Source: Erwinia aphidicola (GTDB lineage Bacteria > Pseudomonadota > Gammaproteobacteria > Enterobacterales > Enterobacteriaceae). From it: a DNA stretch of 64,000 nt. Location of the stretch: assembly GCF_024169515.1 (NCBI RefSeq), contig NZ_JAMKCQ010000001.1, positions 620,001 through 684,000 of the forward strand. The letters run 5' to 3'. The notes beneath the pieces were generated by a model. That model ran no database searches and was not told the DNA's origin. It worked only from the letters and a program-made list of their open reading frames with translations. How positions within the stretch are numbered: position 1 is the first letter of the stretch; every line of letters starts with the position of its first letter. The translations under genes and the position numbers were made by a program. This document shows positions 10,301-18,873 of the stretch, in pieces.

Positions 10301-12402
10301 TGGCTAATCTCGCCACCCAGTTACGATTACCGAAGTTTAAAGAGACCCAGTGGCAGGTGCTGGCCGGCCCGGTGCTGATCATGACCATCCTGGCGATGAT
10401 GATCCTGCCGCTGCCGACTTTCGTGCTGGATCTGTTCTTCACCTTTAACATCGTGCTGTCGATCATGATCCTGCTGGTGGCGATGTTCACCCAGAAGACG
10501 CTGGAATTCTCGGCATTCCCGACGGTGCTGCTGTTCTCCACGCTGCTGCGCCTGGCGCTGAATGTCGCCTCGACGCGGGTGATCCTGATGGAAGGCCACA
10601 CCGGCACCGGAGCCGCAGGCGCGGTAGTTGAAGCCTTTGGTAACTTCCTGGTGGGCGGTAATTTCGCCATCGGCATCGTTGTGTTCATCATTTTGATCAT
10701 CATTAACTTTATGGTGATCACCAAGGGTGCCGGGCGTATTGCCGAAGTGGGCGCTCGCTTTACCCTCGACGGGATGCCGGGCAAGCAGATGGCGATTGAT
10801 GCCGACCTCAACGCCGGGCTGATTGGCGAAGATGAAGCCAAGCGCCGCCGCCAGGAAGTGACGCAGGAAGCCGATTTCTACGGGTCGATGGACGGGGCCA
10901 GCAAGTTTGTGCGCGGTGATGCGATCGCCGGGCTGATGATCATGGTGATCAACGTGCTGGGCGGACTGATGATCGGCATCATGCAGCACGACATGTCGGC
11001 GGGCATGGCGGCGGAAACCTATACCCTGCTGACCATCGGCGATGGCCTGGTGGCGCAGATCCCGGGGCTGGTGATCTCGACTGCCGCCGGCGTGGTGGTG
11101 ACCCGCGTGGTCAACGAGCAGGACGTGGGCGAGCAGATGGTCAGCCAGCTGTTTACCTCTCCGCGCGTCATCGTGCTGTCCGCCGGGGTGATCGGCCTGC
11201 TGGGGCTGATCCCGGGTATGCCAAACCTGGTGTTCCTGCTGTTTACCGCCGCGCTGCTGGGCATCGCCTGGTGGCTGCGCGGCCGCGAAAGCCAGCAGAG
11301 CGCCCGCGCCGGCGTGGCCGGGGGCAGCGCCGAAGAGAAAGCGATGGCCGAGGCCGAAGCGGCGCAGGTCAATGAAGCCACCTGGTCCGATGTACAGATG
11401 GAGGACGTGCTCGGGCTGGAAGTGGGCTACCGCCTGATCCCGATGGTGGATCAGCAACAAAGTGGTCAGCTGTTAACGCGGGTGCGCGGCATCCGTAAGA
11501 AGTTTGCCCAGCAGATGGGCTTTCTGCCGCCGGCGGTGCATATCCGCGACAACCTCGACCTCTCGCCAACCTCGTATAGCATTCTGCTGAAGGGCGTGGA
11601 GATTGGCCGCGGTGAAACCATGCCGGAGCGCTTTATGGCGATCAATCCGGGCTGTGCCGAAGGAGATGTTCCCGGCATTGCCTGCGTTGAGCCGACCTTT
11701 GGTCTGCCTGCGCTGTGGATCGAAGAGGTCCAGCGCGAGCTGGCACAGACCCTTGGCTATACGGTGGTTGACCCGAGCTCGGTGATTGCCACCCACCTGA
11801 ATCATCTGATCAGCATCCATACCGACGAGCTGTTTGGCCGCCAGGAGGCGCAGCAGCTGCTCGATCAGCTGACCAAACAGTCGCCGAAGCTGGTGGAGGA
11901 TCTTATCCCCGGCGTGATCACGCTGACCACGCTGCATAAGGTTTTGCAGAACCTGCTGGCGGAGCGTATTTCGATCCGCGATATGCGCACCATCATTGAT
12001 ACTCTGGCGGAATTTGCCACCAGCCACAGCGATGCCGATGAGCTGACCGCCCGCGTGCGCGCCCGCCTGGCTCGCGCCATCACTCACCAATGGTTCCCGG
12101 CGGACCAGGATATTCAGGTTATTGGCCTCGACCTGTCGCTGGAACAGCTGCTGATGCAGGCCACGCAAAGCGGCAGCGCCATTGAACCCGGCATTGCTGA
12201 AAACCTGATGAAGCAGACCGAGCTGGCGTTGCAGCACCAGGAGGGTATTGGCGCGCCGCCGGTGATGCTGGTCAACCCGATGCTGCGCCTGATGCTTTCA
12301 CGCTATCTGCGCCGTATCTTCCCGCAGCTGGTGGTGCTGTCGAGCCAGGAGATCAGCAGCCAGCGCAACGTGCGCATGACCTATATGATTGGTGGCCGCT
12401 GA
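10300..12402 (+). CDS. flhA: Flagellar biosynthesis protein FlhA
   Basis: FlhA is the major export-gate component, an eight-span inner-membrane protein with a large cytoplasmic ring that docks chaperone-substrate complexes. The 700-residue sequence contains the conserved FHIPEP-type loop (MVITKGAGRIAEVGARF, then LDGMPGKQMAIDADL, about 145-185) and the cytoplasmic start VGYRLIPMVD. It closely follows E. coli FlhA over its full length. The ATG at 10300 (MANLATQLRLP) overlaps the flhB stop by one base; a GTG three bases earlier is possible but less likely. Confidence 0.98.
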   Translation: MANLATQLRLPKFKETQWQVLAGPVLIMTILAMMILPLPTFVLDLFFTFNIVLSIMILLVAMFTQKTLEFSAFPTVLLFSTLLRLALNVASTRVILMEGHTGTGAAGAVVEAFGNFLVGGNFAIGIVVFIILIIINFMVITKGAGRIAEVGARFTLDGMPGKQMAIDADLNAGLIGEDEAKRRRQEVTQEADFYGSMDGASKFVRGDAIAGLMIMVINVLGGLMIGIMQHDMSAGMAAETYTLLTIGDGLVAQIPGLVISTAAGVVVTRVVNEQDVGEQMVSQLFTSPRVIVLSAGVIGLLGLIPGMPNLVFLLFTAALLGIAWWLRGRESQQSARAGVAGGSAEEKAMAEAEAAQVNEATWSDVQMEDVLGLEVGYRLIPMVDQQQSGQLLTRVRGIRKKFAQQMGFLPPAVHIRDNLDLSPTSYSILLKGVEIGRGETMPERFMAINPGCAEGDVPGIACVEPTFGLPALWIEEVQRELAQTLGYTVVDPSSVIATHLNHLISIHTDELFGRQEAQQLLDQLTKQSPKLVEDLIPGVITLTTLHKVLQNLLAERISIRDMRTIIDTLAEFATSHSDADELTARVRARLARAITHQWFPADQDIQVIGLDLSLEQLLMQATQSGSAIEPGIAENLMKQTELALQHQEGIGAPPVMLVNPMLRLMLSRYLRRIFPQLVVLSSQEISSQRNVRMTYMIGGR

Positions 12403-12818
12403 TGAAGGCCTGGCTTTGGCTGCTGCTGGCAGCACCGCTGGCCGCAGAGGCCGCAGGCGGTTCCTGGGGCAGTCAGAGCCGTGGTGGGATAATATCAATG
12501 GGTAAACAGCAGGTGAAAAGCGAACCGATTACCCCTTCCGGTTCCCTCCCCGCCGGCGCGGTGGGAGTGCGAGTGGCATGGCGCATTACCCCCAGCCACA
12601 CGCCGCCGCCGGATCTGAAAATCACGCTGTGCAGCGCGCAACGCTGCATGGCGCTGCCTGCACTTTCCGGTGAGTTGGCAATGCCGGCTTCCTTCCCGGT
12701 AAGCGGACCGTTTTATTTTACCTACTACGCCCAGTCGCGCGGCCCGCTGTTTCCAGTGCTGACCATTCTGCGCAATCAGCTGACGGTGAATTACCGGGTT
12801 GCCGCCGGGAGAAAATAG
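12402..12818 (+). CDS. flhE: Flagellar protein FlhE
   Basis: FlhE is a small periplasmic protein found after flhBA in enterobacteria. It has been linked to proton leakage through the export gate and to swarming. The 138-residue product begins with a clear signal peptide (MKAWLWLLLAAPLAAEAAG). The mature part contains the SWGSQSRGG start, two cysteines (TLCSAQRCMALP) and ends in a beta-rich stretch, typical of FlhE. Its ATG shares one base with the flhA stop (TGATG), making it the last gene of the fliE-flhE unit. Confidence 0.93.
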   Translation: MKAWLWLLLAAPLAAEAAGGSWGSQSRGGIISMGKQQVKSEPITPSGSLPAGAVGVRVAWRITPSHTPPPDLKITLCSAQRCMALPALSGELAMPASFPVSGPFYFTYYAQSRGPLFPVLTILRNQLTVNYRVAAGRK

Positions 12819-13395
12819 TTTTGCCAAGGACGCCAGGCCTGACGCGGTATTTAGCCGACGTGAGTTTATCCTGACAAGCGCAGCCTGCTGCCGCAAACAC
12901 ATTCCCTCACCCGTATTTAATTCTGGAAGCGGGCGCATAAAAAATATCGCTGCATTACATCACTTGCTGAATCAATGGAATCATGCGTGCAAATCATTTT
13001 CTTTTCTGCTTTGCTATTTCACTTACGTTAAGTGAAAGCTGAATCGTTCCATGCGAAACGCCTTAATCCTTTTATTTGTGGAAACGCTCAGTTAATTTTT
13101 TGATCTGCGTCCGTTTAAGCCTAAAAAACAACTCATCGATTATTTTAAGTCCGTAAAAGAGTCCAAAGATGATGGTGAGTTATACCATGAATACTCCTCG
13201 CCCAGACTGGCTGCCGGAACGGTAGAATTCAAATATTTAAGAATAAGATTAACCCGTAGTAACTAGCATTAGCATTGAACGTTGGGATAGCCAAAAAGTT
13301 CAACCCAAGCGCATTTTATGGCGTAATTATTTTTATAAAACTCATATAGACTTCTGCGCACCACATCCCCTTAACGCTATACATGGATTGTAATA
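12819..13395. other. 577-bp gap between flhE and the outer-membrane operon
   Basis: I see no convincing gene here. The first 130 bp are GC-rich and the rest is noticeably AT-richer than the flanks. A perfect palindrome TTCACTTACGTTAAGTGAA occupies about 13018-13037 without a T-run, so it is not an obvious terminator. A very short frame at 13170-13226 (with MNTPRPDWLPER at its end) has no support. The promoter of the following operon must lie near the right end. The change in base composition suggests a junction where genes were gained or lost. Confidence 0.6.
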
Positions 13396-14421
13396 ATGAA
13401 CCAGCACTCACGCAAAAAGGCCAATATGCTTATCGGGCTTTTTTTAAGCTCTGCTCCCGTATCAATGGTGTTCGCCGCTATTCCCAATGCTGAGAAACAC
13501 CCGCTCGCACTTGATTATCGTCACGCGCCTGATCCCTCTGCACTGAGTCAGGAACCGAAGCCAGCCAGAGCGCCCGATCTGTTTGGTGAAACCACCGGTC
13601 CACTGCCATTCTTTGGTGAGGAAATTCGCCAGCGCGGTTATGACCTGCCCGATCCTTACGGGATTGGTTATAACTATATGGATATGCACCAAAATATTAA
13701 GGTAAACAGCATTAACTTTAGCGGACTGTCACTATTCGGAACGCCGCTACCGAGCGATAATTTTAAGATCGACGTTGGACACACCCGTGAGAAAAGCCAG
13801 ACGCACACCGCGCGCCTGGATACCTGGCTATTCCCGTTTATGAACATATACGGCATCGTAGGGCATACCAAAGGCTCTTCCGTTTCCCGGATTGATACGG
13901 TGGCAGCGGGCGCTCAGGTTCTGTATAAAGACCTCGATTTTAAGCTTAAATTTAAAGGCACCACCTATGGCGCAGGCACCACCCTGGCCTATGGCTATCA
14001 TGACTGGTTTGGCACGCTCGATTTTAACTATACCCGCACCGATTTCGATATTCTGGATGGTAACACCCATGCCTTCACCTTCACGCCGCGCGTAGGCTAT
14101 CGCTTTACCGTACCGGGTTCCGACAGGTTCAATATTCCGCAGTCCCATGCCAGCCTGTGGGTTGGCACCATGTATCAGGATGTCTCACAGGACTTTCGTG
14201 GCAATATCAGCAACCTGCATATGCCTGCTGAGTTAGCCGGACTGGTTAAATTTGTTAACCAGGACGATAAGGGCCGCTTCCGGGTGAAGCAGCACTTGCA
14301 GTCACCGTGGAATATTCTGGTCGGTGGGCAATATGAAATAACCCGTAACTTTAATATTACCGCTGAAGCCGGGTTCGAGAAGCGTAACAGCGTGATGCTG
14401 GGCGGCGAGTTCCGCTTCTGA
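13396..14421 (+). CDS. Predicted outer-membrane beta-barrel protein, function unknown
   Basis: I do not recognise a named family. The 341-residue protein starts with a signal peptide (basic MNQHSRKK, a hydrophobic core, then a likely cut after VFA near residue 28). The rest is dominated by alternating polar/hydrophobic beta-strands rich in Tyr, Phe and Gly, and it ends SVMLGGEFRF, with the terminal aromatic typical of substrates of the BAM complex. About 50 residues after the signal are Pro-rich and probably periplasmic. It sits 2 bp before a BamA/TamA-like barrel gene and clearly forms an operon with it. The start has only a modest GGAT ribosome-binding site. Confidence 0.8.
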   Translation: MNQHSRKKANMLIGLFLSSAPVSMVFAAIPNAEKHPLALDYRHAPDPSALSQEPKPARAPDLFGETTGPLPFFGEEIRQRGYDLPDPYGIGYNYMDMHQNIKVNSINFSGLSLFGTPLPSDNFKIDVGHTREKSQTHTARLDTWLFPFMNIYGIVGHTKGSSVSRIDTVAAGAQVLYKDLDFKLKFKGTTYGAGTTLAYGYHDWFGTLDFNYTRTDFDILDGNTHAFTFTPRVGYRFTVPGSDRFNIPQSHASLWVGTMYQDVSQDFRGNISNLHMPAELAGLVKFVNQDDKGRFRVKQHLQSPWNILVGGQYEITRNFNITAEAGFEKRNSVMLGGEFRF

Positions 14422-14423
14422 GT

Positions 14424-15560
14424 ATGCGAATAAACTCTTCGCTGTTATTTGGCCTGCTCTCTATTTCCCCGATCGCGCAGGCCAATTTTTTGCCCAGCAG
14501 GGTGACCGTCGATCATTACCTGGCAAAACTGGGGTCAGACCAGCAGGTGAATACCGCGAAAGGCATTGACTGGGGCATCGTCCCCGGTCCGTTTTATACC
14601 CCGGAACTGGGCATCGGTATTGGCGTTGCGGCTGTCGGGTTGTACCGGCCCGATCGGCAGCAGGAAAACACACCGCTCTCGTCGCTGGCTCTGACAGGCT
14701 TTGTCAGTTCGACCGGGGCTTTCGGCTTCGGGTACGAGAATGACACCTTTTTTCACCATGACCAGTGGCGGTTTTATATCGAGGGTGACCTCAGCCATCG
14801 CCCGCTCTACTACTGGGGGCGGGGCTATCGTGAAGGGCGCCATCGCCACGACAGGCAAAAATATGACTCCAGCCGTTTTAACGCCACGCCACAGCTGCTT
14901 TATCGGCTGCGCGCCAACACCTATGCCGGGCTTGGCTGGGCGGTTTCATGGGAGCGTGCTTCCGCGTTGCAGGATAAGCCATCGGGCGGCTTTTCGCGCA
15001 ACCCCGTCGCGCTGGATCAGCTAAACTCCGGCTTCAGCCTGCTGTTCAGCTATGACACGCGCGATTTTATCGCTAACCCGTCGCAGGGACAGGTGTTGAA
15101 CATCCATTACACCGATTACCTCCCTTCGCTGGGCAGCGATAACCGCCTTAAGGTCTGGGATCTGCAGTATGACCGTTACCACCCGCTTAATGACTCCACG
15201 CTGCTGGCCTGGGAGCTGTATAGCCGCCTCGCGACCGGGCAGGTGCCGTGGACCATGCTGGGTTCGCTGGGCGACAGTCGCCACCTGCGCGGCTATTATC
15301 AGGGGCGCTTTCGCGCGCGAAATATTGTGACTACCCAGCTCGAACTGCGGAAAAAACTGAGCTGGCGCCATGGCGTGGTGGGCTGGGTCGGCGCGGGCAG
15401 CATGTCTCAGCGCCCGAGTGAAGTGCTGGATGGCCACTGGCTCCCTTCGATTGGGGTTGGCTACCGCTTCGAGTTTAAAAAACGGATGAATGTGCGGCTT
15501 GATTACGGTGTCGGTCAGCGCAGCTCCGGTTTCTATTTCCAGGTTGGTGAAGCATTTTGA
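14424..15560 (+). CDS. BamA/TamA (Omp85) family outer-membrane barrel without POTRA domains
   Basis: The 378-residue protein has a signal peptide cut near AQA-N (about residue 20) and then only enough length for a 16-strand barrel. There is no room for the POTRA repeats of BamA or TamA. The Omp85 loop-6 signature is visible as DSRHLRGYYQGRFRARN (about residues 288-304), with the usual Arg-Gly pair. The strand FSYDTRDFIANPSQGQ is typical of bacterial surface-antigen barrels, and the protein ends in Phe (QVGEAF). It lies 2 bp after the preceding barrel gene, and its stop overlaps the next start. Transport of protein or lipid is possible; the substrate is unknown. Confidence 0.85.
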   Translation: MRINSSLLFGLLSISPIAQANFLPSRVTVDHYLAKLGSDQQVNTAKGIDWGIVPGPFYTPELGIGIGVAAVGLYRPDRQQENTPLSSLALTGFVSSTGAFGFGYENDTFFHHDQWRFYIEGDLSHRPLYYWGRGYREGRHRHDRQKYDSSRFNATPQLLYRLRANTYAGLGWAVSWERASALQDKPSGGFSRNPVALDQLNSGFSLLFSYDTRDFIANPSQGQVLNIHYTDYLPSLGSDNRLKVWDLQYDRYHPLNDSTLLAWELYSRLATGQVPWTMLGSLGDSRHLRGYYQGRFRARNIVTTQLELRKKLSWRHGVVGWVGAGSMSQRPSEVLDGHWLPSIGVGYRFEFKKRMNVRLDYGVGQRSSGFYFQVGEAF

Positions 15561-16711
15561 TCGCCCGTCTCTTACTCTCATTCAACCTGCTGCTGGCAGG
15601 CTGCCAGGCCCGGCATCTGGAGAACATGCCGTTTAATGTGGCGAGTCTGCAAGGCCCGGCCGCAGTCGCCAGCGTGGTCTGGCCGGTGATAGCCAAGCTG
15701 CCCGCCCCGCAGGGCCTGCGCCCCTGCTGCGCCTTCGGTTATAACGTGCGGGCAAAAGTGCTGGGTATTCCCGTTCCCGGATTCAAAATCGGCAACGTCA
15801 TCGCCGCGGACGATAGCGGTCAGCATCACTATAATGACCACTTACTGAGTATCCTCAGCACGCTGAGCGGTCTGAATCGCGAACATGACGGCATCATCTA
15901 TACGCTGCGCGGCGGTTTTATCGATCTCGCCCACGTGCGCGATACCGCCGATAATACCCTGTGGCTATTCAGCCAGATCTGGCCGCGCCTCGGCCAGGCT
16001 TTCACCGTCAGGCTTGATGATGAGCTGGGGCAGCGCACGATCCGCCTGTGGCCGTTTACCCCGCCCGCGACTGCGCTTGCGCGCTACCATCTGGCCGTGA
16101 TGATGGCCGCTCAGCTGGCTTATCAGCTGGCGGTATGGCATGAGGTGGCGCAGTGGTACGGTTTTGAGTCGGTACCTGGCTACTCTGAAGCCGTGTCGGC
16201 ATTTTCACCGGAAGACCTCTATTCCAACCTGCTTGGCGCGCGCCTTGCCAGCGACCTGTTGAACCATGGCGGCGCCAGCACGCTCAGGCAGTATCAGCGT
16301 ACAATGGCGCAGGCAATCCCGCAGGCGCTGGCGCAGCTTGAGGCAGTCAGCCCGCAGCAGACCCGTTTTCACTTCGATATGCTCGACGGCAAGTGGTGGA
16401 ATAGCCGCTGCCGCCTGCCGGATAAATTCCTGGTACGCCGGCGCAACTATCTCACGGGCGCCCTGCGCTACCCTACCCGCCCCGCCGAACGTGTGCCGAT
16501 GCTGTGGCTGACGCTACCCGACAGCTTTAACGGCCATCCGCTCAACGCTTTCGCCCGGCTGGAGATCTGGCCCGGTAACAATATGAAACAGCTGCCCGCG
16601 CCCAAAAGCCCCAGGATTTTCTATCGGTTTGCCGATTTTGCCACGCTGGCGCAGCAGGCAAATGAGGTCGACCGCCGCCGGCTGCTGCGTATCGGCCAGC
16701 GCTGTAAATGA
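15557..16711 (+). CDS. DUF4056-type lipoprotein
   Basis: The start is a TTG at 15557 overlapping the upstream stop as TTGA. A GGTGA at 15546-15550 fits as ribosome-binding site. This start gives MIARLLLSFNLLLAGC, a perfect lipoprotein signal with the lipobox LAGC (Cys at residue 16), which strongly supports it. The 384-residue product contains PCCAFGYNVRAKV, a His/Asp-containing stretch (GLNREHDGIIYTLRGGFIDLAHVRD) and YQLAVWHEVAQWYGFESV, where HE is reminiscent of a metal site. I recall such proteins as DUF4056, often next to BamA/TamA-like genes; function is unknown. The lipid anchor places it in the envelope. Confidence 0.82.
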   Translation: MIARLLLSFNLLLAGCQARHLENMPFNVASLQGPAAVASVVWPVIAKLPAPQGLRPCCAFGYNVRAKVLGIPVPGFKIGNVIAADDSGQHHYNDHLLSILSTLSGLNREHDGIIYTLRGGFIDLAHVRDTADNTLWLFSQIWPRLGQAFTVRLDDELGQRTIRLWPFTPPATALARYHLAVMMAAQLAYQLAVWHEVAQWYGFESVPGYSEAVSAFSPEDLYSNLLGARLASDLLNHGGASTLRQYQRTMAQAIPQALAQLEAVSPQQTRFHFDMLDGKWWNSRCRLPDKFLVRRRNYLTGALRYPTRPAERVPMLWLTLPDSFNGHPLNAFARLEIWPGNNMKQLPAPKSPRIFYRFADFATLAQQANEVDRRRLLRIGQRCK

Positions 16712-16907
16712 GTATTTTATCGCCATTATCGCGTTGTTTTTCATAAGATAAAGTTATGTCTGAGCGTTCATTTTCTGCCCTCGCCGTTCTCCCCTGGATC
16801 GCTGCTTGCTGCTTTCCGCTGCGGATCTCACCAGGCAACCGATTACTCTGGTGAGAAAGCAGGCAAAAGCCCTTTTGCCAGAAAGTTCCCCTCCACATGC
16901 AAATAAA

Positions 16908-16923
16908 CGTGATGCACATCACA
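16908..16923 (+). promoter_or_regulatory. CRP-binding site (upstream) of tsx
   Basis: CGTGATGCACATCACA, flanked by AAA and CTTT, differs from the TGTGA-N6-TCACA consensus at one position. Its centre lies about 209 bp before the tsx ATG and 52 bp from a second, weaker site. Confidence 0.75.
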
Positions 16924-16959
16924 CTTTAACTGAATTGAAATGAAACAGAATTTGACAAG

Positions 16960-16975
16960 TGTGAGCGATCTCTAT
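16960..16975 (+). promoter_or_regulatory. Second, weaker CRP-like site of tsx
   Basis: TGTGAGCGATCTCTAT has a perfect left half-site and a poor right half. The 52-bp centre-to-centre distance to the strong site matches the spacing of the paired CRP sites between which CytR binds in E. coli deo and tsx promoters. Confidence 0.45.
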
Positions 16976-17124
16976 TTCCTTATAGCCTGTTCGCGGCACA
17001 CTGCCGCTGCATTCAAGGCGGGTGTTTTCGTCGCATCAATAATCACCCATCGTCGCCCGTAGAAACCGTAACCCGATCGTCGTGCTGGCTGCCGCGCAGG
17101 GTCACAGAGCATGTGGTAATAATA

Positions 17125-17985
17125 ATGAAATATAAAATTATGATGGCTGGTGCGCTGGCCGCGCTCTCTTATACCAACGTTTCTTTTGCACAAGATAGCA
17201 ACCCGGAATATGTTTCTGACTGGTGGCACCAGAGCGTAAACGTGGTGGGCAGCTATCACACCCGCTTCGGGCCGCAGCTGAATAATGACCTGTATCTGGA
17301 ATATGAAGCCTTCGCCCACAAAGACTGGTTCGATTTCTACGGCTATATCGACGTACCTAAATTCTTCGGCGTGGGTAACGGCAATGACGTTGGCGCATGG
17401 GACGATGGCTCACCGTTCTTTATGGAGATCGAACCGCGCTTCTCGATCGACAAACTGACCGGCACCAGCCTGGCATTCGGTCCGTTTAAAGAGTGGTACT
17501 TCGCGAATAACTATATCTACGATATGGGTGACAATAAGGCCAACCGCCAGAATACCTGGTATATGGGCCTGGGCACCGATATCGACACCCATTCTGATAT
17601 CGGCCTGTCGCTGAACGTGTATGCGAAATATCAGTGGGAAAACTACACTGCTGCCAACGAAGACAGCTGGGACGGTTACCGCTTCAAGGTGAAATACTTT
17701 GTACCGCTGACCCAGGTGTGGGGCGGCAACCTGAGCTACATTGGCTTTACCAATTTTGACTGGGGTTCTGACCTCGGTGATACCGCCGGTCGCACCAGCA
17801 ACTCGATTGCTTCCAGCCATATTCTCTCGCTCGGCTATGACCACTGGCACTACTCGTTCGTGGCGCGTTACTTCCACAACGGCGGCCAGTGGGAAGATGG
17901 CACCGAGCTGAACTTCGGCAAGGGCAACTTTAACGTGAAGTCGAACGGCTTCGGTTATTACGTGGTGGTGGGTTACAACTTCTGA
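17125..17985 (+). CDS. tsx: Nucleoside-specific outer-membrane channel Tsx
   Basis: Tsx forms a 12-stranded barrel that admits nucleosides and deoxynucleosides at low concentration; in E. coli it is also a receptor for phage T6 and colicin K. The 286-residue product has a signal peptide (cut after SFA near residue 21) and then the highly conserved [49 protein letters not shown] and the C-terminal VVVGYNF. The ATG at 17125 gives the usual short N-terminus; a GTG at 17113 would add MVII. Extracellular loops such as [16 protein letters not shown] differ from E. coli, as expected for phage-exposed parts. Confidence 0.96.
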   Translation: MKYKIMMAGALAALSYTNVSFAQDSNPEYVSDWWHQSVNVVGSYHTRFGPQLNNDLYLEYEAFAHKDWFDFYGYIDVPKFFGVGNGNDVGAWDDGSPFFMEIEPRFSIDKLTGTSLAFGPFKEWYFANNYIYDMGDNKANRQNTWYMGLGTDIDTHSDIGLSLNVYAKYQWENYTAANEDSWDGYRFKVKYFVPLTQVWGGNLSYIGFTNFDWGSDLGDTAGRTSNSIASSHILSLGYDHWHYSFVARYFHNGGQWEDGTELNFGKGNFNVKSNGFGYYVVVGYNF

Positions 17986-17994
17986 TAACCCGCT

Positions 17995-18168
17995 GCGGGC
18001 CGATCGAAACAAAAGATCGGCCCCTACGTACTGCCTGGATCGCGGGCCGATCGAAACAAAAGATCGGCCCCTACGTACTGCCTGGATCGCGGGCCGATCG
18101 AAAAAAAGGATCGGCCCCTACGTATTGCCTGGGTCACGGGCCGATCGAAAAAGAGGATCGGCCCCTAC
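17995..18168. repeat. Tandem array of 47-bp palindromic REP-like units (about 3.7 copies)
   Basis: Units start at 17995, 18042, 18089 and 18136 (last one partial). Each contains the inverted repeat GGGCCGATC ... GATCGGCCC with an A-rich loop, followed by CCTAC. Units 1 and 2 are identical; units 3 and 4 vary mainly in the loop and linker (TACGTACTGCCTGGATC). Read on the minus strand, each unit begins GTAG directly before the palindrome, which is the head tetranucleotide described for REP elements. The array lies between the tsx stop and its rho-independent terminator, so it is transcribed as the tsx 3' untranslated region and could stabilise the mRNA. Confidence 0.9.
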
Positions 18169-18180
18169 AAACGATGATTC

Positions 18181-18208
18181 AACGCGCCTGAAGGCGCGTT
18201 TTTTTTGT
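18181..18208 (+). terminator. Rho-independent terminator downstream of tsx
   Basis: ACGCGCCTGAAGGCGCGT forms a strong GC stem followed by eight T residues. It lies after the palindromic array and just before the speG promoter region, where TATACT at 18223-18228 could be a -10 element. Confidence 0.85.
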
Positions 18209-18265
18209 GCCCGCTAAAACGCTATACTCGGGCCGGCAATATTGCCTCTGCAAAAAGGAATTTTT

Positions 18266-18832
18266 ATGTCTGCGAAGTCCGTCGACCACAGCGTTAAGCT
18301 GCGCCCGCTGGAGCGTGAAGATCTGCGTTTTGTCCATCAGTTAGACAACAACGCCAGCGTGATGCGCTACTGGTTTGAGGAGCCGTATGAGGCCTTTGTT
18401 GAGCTGTCTGACCTGTACGACAAGCATATTCATGACCAGAGCGAACGGCGTTTTGTGGTGGAACATGACGGCAGCAATGCCGGGCTGGTAGAACTGGTGG
18501 AGATCAACCATATCCACCGTCGCGCCGAGTTTCAGATCATTATTGCCCCGAGTCATCAGGGTAAAGGATTGGCAACAAAGGCGGCCAGACTGGCGATGGA
18601 TTACGGTTTTTCGGTGCTGAACCTCTATAAACTTTACCTGATCGTCGATAAAGAGAACGCCAAGGCCATTCATATTTATCGCAAGCTGGGTTTTGAGATT
18701 GAAGGGGAGCTGATCCACGAATTCTTTATCAACGGCGAGTACCGCAATACCATTCGCATGTGTATTTTCCAGCATCAGTATCTGGAACGCTTCCGGCCAC
18801 CGCACGCCATGGTCAATCCAACGGCGCAGTAA
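18266..18832 (+). CDS. speG: Spermidine N1-acetyltransferase SpeG
   Basis: SpeG is a GNAT-fold enzyme that acetylates spermidine and spermine with acetyl-CoA and limits polyamine toxicity. The 188-residue protein matches E. coli SpeG nearly throughout: [23 protein letters not shown] at the start, [13 protein letters not shown], the acetyl-CoA loop [17 protein letters not shown] and [26 protein letters not shown]. An AAGGA ribosome-binding site precedes the ATG at 18266. It is monocistronic between tsx and a convergent lipoprotein gene. Confidence 0.97.
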   Translation: MSAKSVDHSVKLRPLEREDLRFVHQLDNNASVMRYWFEEPYEAFVELSDLYDKHIHDQSERRFVVEHDGSNAGLVELVEINHIHRRAEFQIIIAPSHQGKGLATKAARLAMDYGFSVLNLYKLYLIVDKENAKAIHIYRKLGFEIEGELIHEFFINGEYRNTIRMCIFQHQYLERFRPPHAMVNPTAQ

Positions 18833-18835
18833 ACC

Positions 18836-18859
18836 ATCAGGCCGGATCGCTCCGGCCTG
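18836..18859. terminator. Hairpin between convergent speG and lipoprotein genes
   Basis: AGGCCGGATCGCTCCGGCCT is a stable stem-loop in a 41-bp gap between convergent genes. It has no T-run on either strand, so termination is only a possibility. Confidence 0.35.
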
Positions 18860-18873
18860 AATCGTTTATCCGC

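Larger units (their letters stand above)
16712..17124 (+). promoter_or_regulatory. Control region of tsx
   Basis: About 410 bp without a gene separates the DUF4056 operon from tsx. The first 200 bp show no clear terminator or frame. The right half holds two CRP-type sites 52 bp apart (listed separately), the layout known from CytR-controlled promoters such as deoP2 and tsxP2 in E. coli. A hexamer CACACT at 16997-17002 could be the -10 element placed correctly below the second CRP site. This is inference. Confidence 0.5.

Noticed and set aside
10327..11460. 377-residue open frame antisense to flhA
   Set aside because: It is His/Gln-rich shadow coding caused by high GC and codon bias of flhA, with no domain or start signal.
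13170..13226. Short frame ending MNTPRPDWLPER in the gap after flhE
   Set aside because: Too short, no convincing ribosome-binding site and no recognisable similarity.
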